A DNA stretch of 64,000 bases from Haberlea rhodopensis (Eukaryota; Streptophyta; Magnoliopsida; Lamiales; Gesneriaceae), in the NCBI GenBank assembly GCA_907163345.1, contig CAJQUN010000001.1:1860001-1924000 (forward strand), written 5' to 3'. The notes below the pieces were generated by a model that saw only the letters and a list, made by a program, of their open reading frames with translations, ran no database searches and was not told the DNA's origin. The translations under genes and the position numbers were made by a program. Positions within the stretch are counted from its first letter, which is position 1. Every line of letters starts with the position of its first letter. Positions 12,115 through 24,716 of this stretch are shown here, piece by piece.

Positions 12115-12122
12115 ATGCTAGC
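12115..12122. repeat. hAT target-site duplication, right copy
   Basis: ATGCTAGC, identical to 9137-9144. Confidence 0.9.
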
Positions 12123-13513
12123 TCGGTCGTCCATTTCTCATTTCCCAAGAACCTAGAAATCCAGTAAAAACTGCTTGCAAACAATGCCTCTTTTTGTTGC
12201 CTAACTGTTTATCCAAATAATCATTCGAAGCAAGGAACCAATTGAATGAATACCAGGCATTTTTTATAATCAAAGACACATAAAATAAGTGATGAAATAA
12301 CACTCAATCATCTGTTAAAAAACCTTCTTCTGATACACTAACTTTGAGGCTTAGTAGTTAGTCCTAAGATTTGGATGACTTCTTAACATCCAAATCTAAG
12401 CAACACCGTGGGAATCCTTAGCTTATTGTGACTTCAAACAAGCTGATCGTACAATTTTTGCACATAAAACTGAGCTGTGCAACATATTAGCAAGAACAGA
12501 ACTTATAATTATGTAAACAAAGTAATTAATGAAATTCACAGGTATAATATACAGAATGCCAACCTGTGGGATTTTCACATAGTTACCGTTCCTATGCAAT
12601 TGCCAGCAATGGTTTCATACTCAACTGTGGGAGAGAAGAAATAATTTGAAGTTATGGAAGGAGAATAGGCTTAAGTAGAAGTTACGATATGGGAATAGAC
12701 ACCATTAACTACCCAATTGCTTATAATTATTATTCTTTCCTTGTAATAGTTTTCTTTTTATTGGAAACATTTACAAAAATACATCTCTTGATGTCTTTTG
12801 ATTTATTCATAGAAAATATTAATTTTGGCTTTTCACAGTCTATGGTTCACACACTCTTCAAAAAGCTTTGTAAGATACTATAAACAAATATGTGACATTA
12901 TCGCGTTAATAAATTTTTACTAGTAGTAATAAAAGAGGCTTGTCTTTTGAAGAAAATAGTTGACAAAGATACCGACGTAATCCCACCGCCTTTGCAGCTG
13001 CTCCCGGTACTGTAAAGAAGGCTCGAAATAAATATATATCATTTTTTCAAACTTTATATCAGCCCAAACATCATATTTCAAATCCTTTTCAAACATAAAT
13101 GATTGTTGCTTCCAAGCAATAAAAATTTTGATATGGAAATAAAATTCATATATAAGATCTATATTAGAGATAGATTTGCAAATTCATTTCCTTAATAAAA
13201 TATAATGTGCAAAAAAATAAAAAGAGACATGACACGAAACTTGATGAAAACATGTTAAAAAAATAAACATAGATTAAGAATGAAATTTGGGAGTGTTATT
13301 ATTAATGCCAAAAATCCATCCCTAACTATATTAATTAAGATATTTTTAAAATTTATATAAATTTTAAACATTCGAGTTTAAAGACAAACAACGATAATTA
13401 CATAAAGCCATAAAGGGGATGTGCACATCTGACTATCAAAATTTCGTCCAGAATCCACAGTAAACCTTAGACCCCTCCCTTGTCAAACAGGGTTTTGATT
13501 TGCATCCTTAACA
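12123..13513. other. Intergenic DNA and ALG12 promoter region
   Basis: No gene was recognised. The last few hundred bases upstream of 13514 should hold the promoter and 5' leader of the ALG12 gene; no clear TATA box was identified. Confidence 0.4.
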
Positions 13514-16500
13514 ATGGCTTCAACATCCAAAGTTATGCAACTTTATGGTATTCTTAATTTTGGGAAATCTTTTACGTTTTGATATAATTTTAAGGTTGAA
13601 TCCTAATGAATGAATTTGTGAATGTTCGGTGAGAAGGCTACGATCTGCTTCTGGGCTTGATTGCTGCTTTTTATTTGTTCATGGCACCTTACACAAAGGT
13701 TGAAGAAAGCTTCAATATTCAGGTGTTGATGAAGATAAAGATTCTTTATTTATGTAGTTAGGATTTTGTATTTTATTTCAACCCGTTTCCCTGGAGTCAA
13801 ATTGAGATATTATTTCTGGGTTTTATGAAAATTGAGAAAGTTCCGACTGTATTGAATTTGGATTGCTCTTTTTTTTTTTCAGGCCATGCACGACATTTTA
13901 TATCATCGGCATCACATAGAGAAGGTAAAAAAAGGATCTTTTTGCTGCCCGGTTGTCTATTCTCTTCCATGTAATTTTTTTCTTTTGTTGTTTTGTTTAA
14001 TATGATATGCCTTTTTGTTTTCCATTGTCGGGCTCATGATAGTATGATCATTTGGAATTTCCAGGAGTGGTTCCTCGCACATTTGTTGGTAAGATATTTT
14101 GCACAATTTTATTTTATACTTATTGTTGTTCTAATCGTGTTGTGTTATGGTCAATTGGAGTTACATTTCATGTTCCTTCAATCCCACATTGAATGTTTCA
14201 TCTTGAAGAAGTGGCACCAAGTTTTAGATATGTGCTTTTACATCATGAAATTGATTGATTCAAAATTTTACAAGTTGTTGTATCGTGTATGTCAAAGTTT
14301 ATGGTTATGACCTCCGACCTTGGAGCAATAATGTAGGAAGATTTGGGCTGTCTGTAACTAGCCTTGATGGCTTGATGATGTTTCTTACTTTATATTGTAT
14401 TTCTTATAGGTGCCCTTCTTGTGTCAATTTTGGCATCTCCTTTTGTACTGGCAGCAAGTTTACTCCGATTACCAAAGATTTATAGTCTTTATGCAGGTAA
14501 CCTTTCTTTCCTCTAGGCAAGTTCATGTGTTCTTGTTTGACTCTACTTGTGGAGAGATTCTATGCCAAGATATCACCTAGAGTATGATATTCAGTTTCCC
14601 ATGTGTGCGTGCATTTGAAGTACTAAATAGAAGTTTGATATCATGTAGTTGCATATTATTAACATGAATTGTGCTTATGTACTGGATTGGCTTACTTAAA
14701 GCAATGCAGTCTTCTGGTCAATAATATATCCTATCAATGGTGAATGTTTGGATGCAAGCATGTTGATATTAGTCTTGAAAAAGCCACACTTGGTGACTAA
14801 AAACTATTCCTTGGATCTCAACTTAGTAGCAGGCTCAGTGGTATATTCTATTTGAAAAGTACTATATGAATATGGTTTGGACATTGAATTTATGCTCCTG
14901 CTAGTTCAGAAAAAAACTGGCAATGCTTTCTAATATGTTCATAATTAGTTGACTGAATAGAATAACCAAATAATAGAAGATTTTAGGATGTGTGAAGACA
15001 ACAAACTATGATCCGATCATGCCTCCAAAGCTGAGGGTTATGCCATTGATTAGAGTCTTTGACTATGATGGGCAATAAATTAACATTTATCAAATTCATC
15101 ATTAAATATATCTTTATGGTAAATTTTCCATTGTTAATGCCTTTCTTATCAGTTAATACTAACAAAGTCTGTGTACATGGGTCGTGCAATGATGGCAGCA
15201 AAGCTGTGTTACTGATGTGCTTGATTTTGTAAACAGGTTTACTTCTATGATTGAACTATCAAAGCCTGGGATACACATATCAGTCAATGACATGCTAATT
15301 CCTTTCATATGCTTTTTATTTATTGGCATCACCCCGTGTTCTGAACCTATAGCACATATAGATTGATAACACTCAACTTTTCAAACGTTTATTGGTAATT
15401 CCATATATTTCAATGCCATCTAAAATTTTCACTTTGTTTTTCAAGTTCGTCTGGGTTTAGGTTGTGTCATCCTGTCTACATTGCGCTTTTTCCGCATCCA
15501 GGTATAAGCTTTTATTTGTCTTTTCGATAACCCTTATACTCTTGCTTTTACGTACAACCTGAGCGAGTATAACGAATTATGCTCAAGGACTCACATGTGA
15601 TTGTTTTACTGAGATTGGTTGTTATCGTTTACGCTACCAATCGGATTCATTAGTTCCCACCCTTAGGGATTGTCATGTCGTAAAAAAAATTTATTTACCT
15701 GTGGATCAAGTCATGGTGTTTCATTTTATTTTAGGGAACTCATTCTCATTGCAGAAATATGTGTTTATGGTTCCGTTGTGCATCTGTTTATAAATGTTTG
15801 TTTGCTTACAATAGAGTTTCCTAACCTTAAGAATTATGGAAATAATTGTTAGGTCCGTGCTCTCCTTCTGTTGTCTTATGTTGTGTCAACTTTTAATTTA
15901 GCAGATTAGGAAGAATTTTGGTTCTCAAGTTGAGGCCTTCTTTGTGATGTTGACCGTGCTTCAGTTTCACATGCTATTCTACTGCACGCGGCCCCTTCCT
16001 AACATATTGGCCTTTGGCTTAGGTGATATCACTACCTGTGGTAGACCCTGTTTTGATATCATTTAAATTTTAGTTGTGATTATAACTGAATTATCACACT
16101 TTTCTCGGCTCTTAAAATAATTTAATTGCCCTATGTGGTAGTTTTACGAAGAATAAAAAAAATTAAAACATTAGATTGTTTACGAGATGATATGATGCAC
16201 GGAAATGAGAATCAATTCCATATCACCTCATTATATTTGGTGCATGGTAGAATTCAGAATGAAACCGTGGATAAACCTCTTCTAAATGTTGTGAAGATTG
16301 AGAAAAACGTCAGTTTCCTTCTTTAGACCACTATTTGCATTTTTTTAGCTACTCATGATACCTGAATTTCTTGTTTGCAGTTAACTTGGCATATGGTTTT
16401 TGGTTTAACCAGCGTTTATATGCGGCATTAAGATGTTTGGTATGTTCTCCCTTAACAACAAAGAGTTTTTTTTTTGATCAGGTTAACAACAAAGAGTTAA

Positions 16501-19500
16501 TACCACATATTCAGATTCTATGTTTATCTTTGATTTTATTTGATGCAAATCCTTTTGTTTTTCTGGTTCACCTTTATACTTGCTCAATACATACTTTATT
16601 TCGGTCCCACTTTAATCGAATGAATTTACCTTGCCTTATGACTAGCAGGAGGATCAAATCTATCTAGCCTTGTATAAATATGCCAACCGATTCTGTTAGC
16701 TATCTGTTTGGATTTGCTGGCAACCTGATCTTTATCACCTCGTACACCTCCTGATTTTTATGGGTTGATCTTTTTTGTTTCATTGCACTCAGAGACGTTC
16801 TCTAGATAATAAGTATATAAAAATGTAGGAAGGATGTAAACCATGAGATGAAGCATTTGCCTGTTTTTATTCTTGTCTAATCATTAATCATCTTTTTAAT
16901 GAACAGACTTTTGCCACTATCGTCTTTAGATGCGACATTTTGTTACTTGTCTCACCTCTGGGATTGGAGCTATTGCTGGTATGCTGTGTACATTAATTTT
17001 GGAGAATATTCTCTTTCTTTTCATTATGCATCCCTCCCACATGTGCTAGTGTGTAAACACACAATTAAGTTGCTTCAACATTTGATAACTCATTTCAGAC
17101 ATGTCATGCTTTTTATTTTCTATTTGTTTTCTGCAAAAATATTCATTGACCTGGAGTTTCAAGGAGATTGATATTTGGTCGTATGGCCTTTGTTCTTGTT
17201 CCTTATTAGTGGCCTGTTACCTCACTTCAGAGGTACCTTGTCTGGTATTAGAAGCATGGAATATTTAAAGTAATCTCCTTAGAGATGTGTTAGCTATGAC
17301 GATTTAGATCCAGTGGAATTGGCAAAGATAACTTGCATAGTACCAGCATGTATCGACTCCTGTTCTTGGATTTTTCTCCATGAGAAAGAGCTGTTATTTC
17401 CTGATGGGTTTCCCAATGTGACGTCATTTTATTATTGCTCAATAATCTTTGTTAGTGAACTCTCTCTTCATTAATTGATTGACTGCAGTCTAGATCAATT
17501 TCATTACGGAAGGCTCTTATATCCTGCTTGATTACTGCATTGGCTTGCATAGGTTTGTGACCAACTATATATACTGCACTTTTTGCTCTGTCTTTATGCA
17601 TAGCCTTGTGACTGTTATGTCAAATTGTTTGAAGTTTTTGGATTACAGGTCTCACAATACTGGTCGATTCTGTCTTCTGGAGGAAGTTGTTATGGCCTGA
17701 ACTGGAAGTTTTTTGGTTTAACTCAATTTTGAATCGGAGTTCTGAATGGGGTGTATCCTTGCACTGCAAGACTTTTTATAAATATATTTTAGCATAAACG
17801 GCATGCAAAAATATTGATAACTGGCTAAAGTCGATAGATTCGTTGCACATAAAGCCTGTTTTTCTCTTGTTCTTATTTTCTTTTTATATAGGATTTTCTA
17901 TACCAGTTTGTATGGCAATTTAAAAATATTTCATGGATTCATTCAACTTACATGATGCTCTGATATTCAATCTATGCGGATATTTGTTAACTACTTTAGT
18001 TTCAATTAACAAAATGGCAATTTTACACTGGAAATTTTGCTAGATATCTAAAGGCGAAAAAGAAGGAGAAAACCGAGAGTGATAATGCTCTCATCTCCTA
18101 ATCTTTTTATGTTTCACAATCTTAAAAAATACAACCTTGATCTCTTCTATATATAGAAGACTCATAATCCTAAAAATAAGGAAACAATATAATCTAATCT
18201 TTAATTTAAATAGGAAAAGATAAAACAATTTAAATAGATAAAATTCAATTCTGTCTTTATCAACACTCTCCCTCAAGTTGGACTGTACAAATTGTGCATT
18301 CCCAGCTTGTGTATAAGTTTTTCAAACATGGGTGTGAACAAGCCTTTAGTCAGTATATCGGCAGTTTGTTCTGATGTTGAAATATAGACTATGCTGACTA
18401 CTCCTTCATCTATCTTTCTTTAATGATATTTCGATCTACTTCCACATGTTTTATTCGATCATGATGTACTGGGTTGCGTGAAATATCGATCGCAACTTTG
18501 TTGTCACACAGTAGTTTTAGTGGCATTGTTACACTCAATTTCAATTCTTCCAGCATCATTTTTAACCATAGGGCTTCACAACTGATATCAATTCAGCTTC
18601 AGCACTGCTTCTTGTTACAACTGGTTGCTTCTTACTTTTCCAAGTCACTAAGTTTCCTAAAGGAACAATAGCCTGATGTAGATCTTCTATCACTTATTGT
18701 ATTCATACAAACCTTCAGCAGTGTATTGTATGTTGAGAAAATAATAAGAATATTCTCTTTGAGTTTTTCCTCAGTTATGGCTACCGTATCTTATTCTTAA
18801 TACTTGGACGAAATCAATCTGTTTAGGAAAATGTCTTTTGTGACTCTTCAATTGCTTAAACTCAAGTACAAAGTCTAGTAAAGTAGGACCTTCCCCTCCC
18901 TTCAGGTGGTCAAATTCACCAGGAAACAACAACAAATTATAAGTGTTTCTGGTTAGAGGTCTTCTCATTCTGGTATTAGCTATCTTCGGACAGTGAAGAA
19001 ACCATCTCTAAGACCCAAGTCAACATATGAGTCTCTACTGGTGGTCTAAAAAGCCTCTATGAATCGTTCTGTTCGCTCCTATATAATAAAATGGATGCAT
19101 TTTTTTAATTTGGCGGTAAGGGCAAAGAATAAAAATAATGTATCTTTATCCAGCTATCTCTTCTGAGTGATGCTTTTTATTTTGGATTGTTTGATATTCC
19201 TTTTTTTCCTTGATATCTTTCCCTAGACACATGCTTTTCACTGGTACTTCACGTCGGCGCTTCCCCGCTCTTTGCTGGCTGCATATCCGCTCTTTCTGGT
19301 GAGTCAACTTCTTGACTGAATAGATTGATTGCCATGCTACCTAATTTCTTCATGGTTCCTGCAAGATTGATCACTTTCATGAAGTGATTTAATGTAAATG
19401 ATTCACCCAAAATGTGCTGTTTTTCATTGAACAAAAAAATCACATAAAGTTTTGATGCGTTTCTGCATTTAGTGAGTTGCGTGAAAATTTTCATTTCTAA

Positions 19501-19759
19501 TTATTACGATGCGACCAGCACGTTTTAAACCTCCAACATATAAACTCTACGAAGGGAGGAGGACACATTTGGATAGTTAGGCAGTTAGAAGAGAGAGGGA
19601 AAAAACAGTAAAGAGTGGGGAGCATGCTTATGGAGCTTGTAATTGTTCTCGCTTAGGCTTGTGGCAGTGAATTTCATAATCTTGATTGAACTTGATTTCT
19701 TTAGCGGTGGATGTTTCATGTTTTATTGTTTTTCTGTTCTCATTTACACACACACACGC

Positions 19760-19820
<61 letters not shown>

Positions 19821-22800
19821 AGTTCTTATTTCCAAATTGTGGTCGTATCTTCCATGTACTCCATTTACTACTCTTTTCAGAAGTTGTCACCTCCCTTAAA
19901 CCATCCATTTTCTTATTTTCCGTCAAGTATATTCATAAATCTACAATGACATAGTTTGAGAGGATGCATCTAGATCAGCTTGGCTTATTAAAATACTAAT
20001 TTGCAGTACTTTTCTTTTTTAACCAAATGACTGCACGAGAGTGCAGAGATAATGCAAGTAAAAAACTTTAAGTTAAAAATTCCTACTTGATGGGACTTGG
20101 CTTTTGAAAAACATAAAATTGTGGAGAGTTTCATGCTCCTGAGTTGGATACATTTTTTTTTTTGCAGCTGGGTATTTTACTTGACAGAAGAGTTCGGTTT
20201 CACGTATTTCCAGTTGTATCATTTGTATTGCTTTATTCAAAGCTTCCACACAAGGTAATGCCTTTAGTATCTCAATCTAGAAAGCATTTCAAATCATGCC
20301 AATGTCTTTACATCTGATTTGTTAAGATTTTTCTTTCAACAGGAACTACGTTTCATTATTAGTTCTCTTCCCATGTTCAATTTTTCAGCTGCAATGGCTG
20401 CTAGCAGGATGTACGTAATTTCTTTTTGACAAATAATTAAGATTTTTCTTTCCTTTGAACTACGTTTCATTATTAGTTCTCTTCCCATGTTCAATTTTTC
20501 AGCTGCAATGCCTGCTAGCAGGATATACGTAATTTCTTTTTAACAAATAGTTGAATGGATAGTACGATTAGATGTTACTATCTAGTTTTTAGTATTGATG
20601 GACACTTGCTTAGTGATATGATGTGGTTCAGTATTCAGGGAACACATGGGAATACCCGATGCTGGAAATTTTAATTGGAAATTTGTTCTACACAAAATTG
20701 CTTTGAATCTACAAATATTTAATGGAAGAACAGTCGGACCTCAGGCCTATGCCTAATAGAACATGATGGGATTGTTGATATCATTTATGTAGCTTGATCT
20801 TTGATTGGTCATTGTCAGTACAATAACTTGCTGGCTCATTGGTGAATCTTTTTAAGGCCTGTAATGACTTTAATTTTTGCTCAAGCATCTCAATCAATAC
20901 ATTTCTGCTACTTCATTTCTTATTTCTTCAAAGTTCTGAGTCGTGTTTTTTCCTCTCTCTGATACAGTTGACATTGATTGGTTTTGTTGTCTTAATTTTA
21001 TTTAGATACAACAATAGGAAGAAGAGTTTCTGGAAATATCTCAATGTTGCCATGCTGGGAGGCTTCATGATCAGGTTAAATAAAGTCCTTTTTAGTTATT
21101 TGAGCTTTTTAATTGTTTATGCTGACTTCGCTATATGTAGTCTAGGGTGTACATTCTTGACATTTATGGCGTCATATGGAAACTATCCTAGCGGTCATGC
21201 CATAAAAGCTTTGCATAAGATGGGTAAGCTCACTTTCCCGCTTCTCTCCTGGTTTCATTCCATCAATTTGGTGTTAAATTATATTGTGGTTGTAATACCA
21301 ACCCGCTCCCAATGGAAGTGATCTTATGTCTCTGGATCTTCAAATATACACAACTTTCAATGCTTAGCACTTCTGCGGATCTCGACTGGAAATCTATAGA
21401 TGTAAATTTGGTACTTTTTTGGCTTCCCTTTGGATTGAATCGTGATGGTTAGATGGTAGGAGAAAATTTTAAGTAAACTTCGGCAGGAAAGTGGTTTTAC
21501 ATTGATGGCAATGTATGTATGGAGTGTGTGTCTACGGTTGGTGCTCAAGTTGCAACCTACTTATGTGGTGATGAAATATGTCAAGACTTTGCATTTTGAA
21601 TGACTATAAAGGGTTGCACGTTTAAGTTGGTGCCTCTGAAGTAGGAAATCACTCATCCCATAACCAACAGAACTATCATTTTGTGGATATGTTAACATGA
21701 ATAGTGATGAAGATTAACACCCTCCCTGAAATCATGTAAACATAGATATGCTTGTGCGAGTTGAACTGCATAGACAAGAATAACTATTTACATATTGGTC
21801 AGAGTCGGAACGGCATGAGAATGCATTTCAGAAACAAAAGCAGTCCCTAAATCATATTTTGTCATCATTAGACAAACCGAGTTTCAGACAGTTCTGTAAG
21901 ACAAAATTTTGGTACATTTGCCTAATTAGACCTGTAATTACTTATTTGAGCTTTTCTCTCGTAGATGTGAATCAAAATTGGTTTGCCCTCTATTCCCTCT
22001 CTCCCTATCCCTTCCCCTCTTCTCACACACACATGTGCTATCTTTATTTGTATTTAATTTTTCTATTTAACTTAAGGTTGTTTTTGCACTCCTACGTTGC
22101 AAATTTCTATGAGCTTATATGGCTTGGCTTTACAGGGAATTTAACACAAAATCCAAATGAAACATGGGTTCACATTGACACCTTCTCAGCAATGAATGGG
22201 GTATCGCGCTTCTGTGAAAATTTTGAACCATGGAGGTATGCTTGATAACATTTTTTTTAAAATTGTGTACACTCAGCATAACATGATAACCTTATCAAGA
22301 GTTTACATGTTGAAATTTGAGATTAGTTTAACTTTTATCTGGGTGCTTTTCATGAGATGTTTTTATTTGTCTTTCCTATTGAGTTGAGTTTTCCAATTCT
22401 TTTATTTTGTGATTCAGGTACTCGAAGGAAGAAGGGATTCCTCTGGGAGAATTGCAGAGAAAAAATTTTACGTACCTCTTGAGGTGAATTTCTTGTATTT
22501 GCTTGTTCACTCTCATGTTATGTGTATAAGGAGTAAGCTGAAATGTGACGTTGGTTTCGGGAAAATAAACCTTTTGCTCTAAACTAAGTTCTCGAACCGA
22601 TTAGTTTTTTTTTTTTTGGAACCAATCGAACTGATTAGTTTTATTTAGTCATGATAATTCGTAATTGAAATGGTGCTGAGGAAAATTGTCTGGGTTTGAA
22701 TTATACTTGTTTTGCATACTCTGAATATTTACAAGAAGATGCGATTTTAAGAAATCCGAGAATAGTGAAAGTAAACATACATTTTCTTTTCCCAGCTTAT

Positions 22801-23324
22801 CTATCATATTGATATCATCATGGCAAATTATATATATTCATATGCAATGTTCATCTTACTTGAATATATTGCTGGTAGAATGCCCAATTTTTCCTTTTCC
22901 TTCTCACGGCTTCGTGTTGCAGTGAGCAATCTCAGATTAGTGGGTTTGGGTGTCTGTTTAACACAAAGGGGTTCACCGGAGCTCGTCTTCATGTTGGATT
23001 TCCACCCATAGCACTGGTAAGTACAGGAGCCGAGTCTCTTATCTTTTCAGGATGGTCTGCAGATTACTCTAAACTAGGCCATGTTAACAAATTAGTAGCC
23101 TTTATTTTGCCATATAATTGATTCCATCAAATATTATTGAGAAGTTCTGATAAACGAGGCCTAGCACGATTATCTGAACTGCACAATGCAAGAAATTTCA
23201 TTTCCAGTATAGCGTAGTAACACATGTGTATATGCATACACAACAGGTGAAGGAACCCAGGGTATACGTCCATGGAAGAGCTGGTAACAAGGAGATATTC
23301 TATAAAAGCTGGCCAGGATGCTAA
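13514..23324 (+). CDS. ALG12: ALG12/EBS4, Dol-P-Man alpha-1,6-mannosyltransferase
   Basis: GT22-family multi-pass ER enzyme that adds the eighth mannose (alpha-1,6) to dolichol-linked Man7GlcNAc2 in the lumen during N-glycan precursor assembly; its Arabidopsis homologue EBS4 affects ER quality control. Twenty exons join in phase: 13514-13547, 13637-13722, 13883-13924, 14043-14088, 14410-14496, 15446-15501, 15905-16022, 16381-16439, 16907-16978, 17489-17552, 17649-17752, 19227-19298, 20168-20254, 20343-20410, 21006-21074, 21141-21223, 22136-22235, 22418-22483, 22923-23016, 23247-23324. Together they give 494 residues, near the usual plant length. Hallmarks: APYTKVEESFNIQAMHDILY (about 28-47), YDHLEFPGVVPRTF, RPLPNILAFGLVNLAYG, WFNSILNRSSEWGTHAFHWY, and the GT22 motif LPHKELRF (about 306-313). 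No stop or frameshift was found. Intron 11 holds a copia fragment, and a dead duplicate of exon 14 lies in intron 14. Confidence 0.95.
18038..18690 (-). mobile_element. Ty1/copia fragment in ALG12 intron 11 (LTR plus RNase H end)
   Basis: Read on the minus strand, 18265-18038 is a probable 228-bp LTR starting TGTTGATAAAGACAG and ending TCTAGCA, with a TATATATA promoter-like palindrome inside. Next to it lies the polypurine tract (AACTTGAGGGAGAG on the minus strand). To the right are remnants of the copia RNase H end, including translations such as TADILTKGLFTPMFEKL and, further right, LGNLVTWKSKK with frame breaks. Only the 3' part of the element is recognisable. Repeat-like DNA up to about 19010 may belong to it. 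It lies antisense to ALG12. Confidence 0.75.
19746..19817. repeat. (AC)n/(AT)n microsatellite in ALG12 intron 12
   Basis: A short AC run (about 19746-19757) is followed by about 27 AT units (19762-19817), inside the intron between exons ending at 19298 and starting at 20168. Confidence 0.95.
20323..20552 (+). repeat. 115-bp tandem duplication covering ALG12 exon 14
   Basis: Positions 20323-20437 and 20438-20552 are near-identical direct copies. The first holds functional exon 14 (20343-20410). In the second the 3' splice site CAACAG|GAAC has become CCTTTGAAC, the 5' splice site GGAT|GTACG has become GGATATACG, and one codon differs (GCT Ala to CCT Pro). Using the second copy would need both lost splice sites, so it is a dead duplicate exon. 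Confidence 0.93.
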
Positions 23325-23499
23325 TATACTTATGGGAAGAGGCTTATATAGGTTCTGCAACTAAGAACCTGTATTGACTATTTATTGACTAAAGCGATAT
23401 ACATCCAAGAGTTTTGATTATGGGTTGCAACATTCTTGAGAACTACATGTTTTTCAACACGATGGAATGTAACTAATGTGACATTAACCGAAAATGACT

Positions 23500-23514
23500 G
23501 TTAATTATACCCTT
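23500..23514. repeat. LINE target-site duplication, left copy
   Basis: GTTAATTATACCCTT, matching 31218-31232 at 14 of 15 bases. Confidence 0.8.
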
Positions 23515-23849
23515 TTTTATTTGCTCGGAAAAATATAAATATTATTAAAATGAAAAAGTTACTCCAAAAGATTAAAGAGAAAGTGAAATCATAAGGTAGG
23601 CTCTCGAGCCCAATCAAAAAACCCATAAGATAACAATCAGTTGCCCCTAAATTTTATACAACTCCAACTTTTGAACTTGATTAAATCTAGCAAATCATCA
23701 TCTCTTCCTCATCTGTATTGAAGATCCTCATATTTCTATCAAACCATAAGGTCCAAATTACAGCATATCACATCGTAGCCCAATCTTTGATATTCCGACT
23801 GTGAAACCATAAAGCCTTGGGTTGCAGTAAATGAGTTTTAGGATCCATG

Positions 23850-24500
23850 GTAAGAGCCAACCAATGGTAGCATTTCATCCAAATGTCGTAGGAGAACATG
23901 CATGAGAAGAACAAATGGTGAGTAGATTCTTCTTGGGACAGGCAAGGATCACATAGAATTTACTGCTGGCCGGAAATAATGTTCCGTCGATGAAGGTTCA
24001 CCTTTGATGGAATACGATCTCTAAAAATCCTCCAAACCAGAATAGATACTTTTGTCTGTGCCTTTGTTTCCCATGGCTGAATGAGAGAGTTATGTTCATA
24101 TTCCACTTCCTGTGACTCAGGAACCTGCAAACTCCAATATCCTGATGCGACTGAGAATTGCCTCGAGCTATCGTGTTGCCATTCCCATCTGTCCTCGACG
24201 TCCTGTATAAGATTAACCCTCTAGACACATGAGCAAAAGTGAGAACAATTCCTCTTCCCAAGAGAATAAAGCCCTCCTCCAATCCCAAGACCAATGCCAA
24301 ACCCTGTCCACCCATGAACCCATCTCGCTCACCATAATGTTACCATTCCTAGAAACTAAGGCCAGTCTCGGAAATTGACATTGTAAACTGACTTCCCTGG
24401 CCCAGATGTCTTTGCAGAAAAGAGTCATGATACCATTTCCCACCCGTTTACACACACCCGACGAAACTAACCATTAGGATCGAGAAAAAGAAGATTCCTA
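23850..24500 (-). pseudogene. LINE ORF2, RT zinc-binding (zf-RVT) tail
   Basis: Decayed minus-strand coding sequence downstream of the reverse transcriptase, spread over several frames. Short stretches such as AKVSILVWRIF-like and WPAVNS-like words resemble the zf-RVT domain that follows RT in plant L1 elements. Boundaries are approximate. Confidence 0.5.
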
Positions 24501-24716
24501 ATATCTCTCCACCAAATTGAATGTTTATTTGAAATACCTACAATTCTCGAATACAATCACTCGACATTGGACCATATTTGGAGACAATAATTTTCAACCT
24601 AAGTGCATCATCCCACGAATGATATTCCACCCCAATTTGCCCATCAAAGCCTTGTTAAAAGACTCAATATCCCTCACCCCTAACCCCCTCTGTGACTTGG
24701 GTCTGCAAATCTCTTC

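Noticed and set aside
11396..12184. 262-codon frame that extends the transposase N-terminus to the right
   Set aside because: The part upstream of ATG 11695 is translation of the hAT subterminal GC-rich repeats and inverted end; the serine-rich MASSSSS start is the biological one.
19643..19954. Three overlapping frames with YIYIYI repeats
   Set aside because: Products of the AT microsatellite in ALG12 intron 12.
21859..22245. Possible additional ALG12 exon around VDVNQNWFALYSLS
   Set aside because: Exons 21141-21223 and 22136-22235 join directly in phase (HKMG then NLTQNPNETW); adding this stretch breaks the frame.
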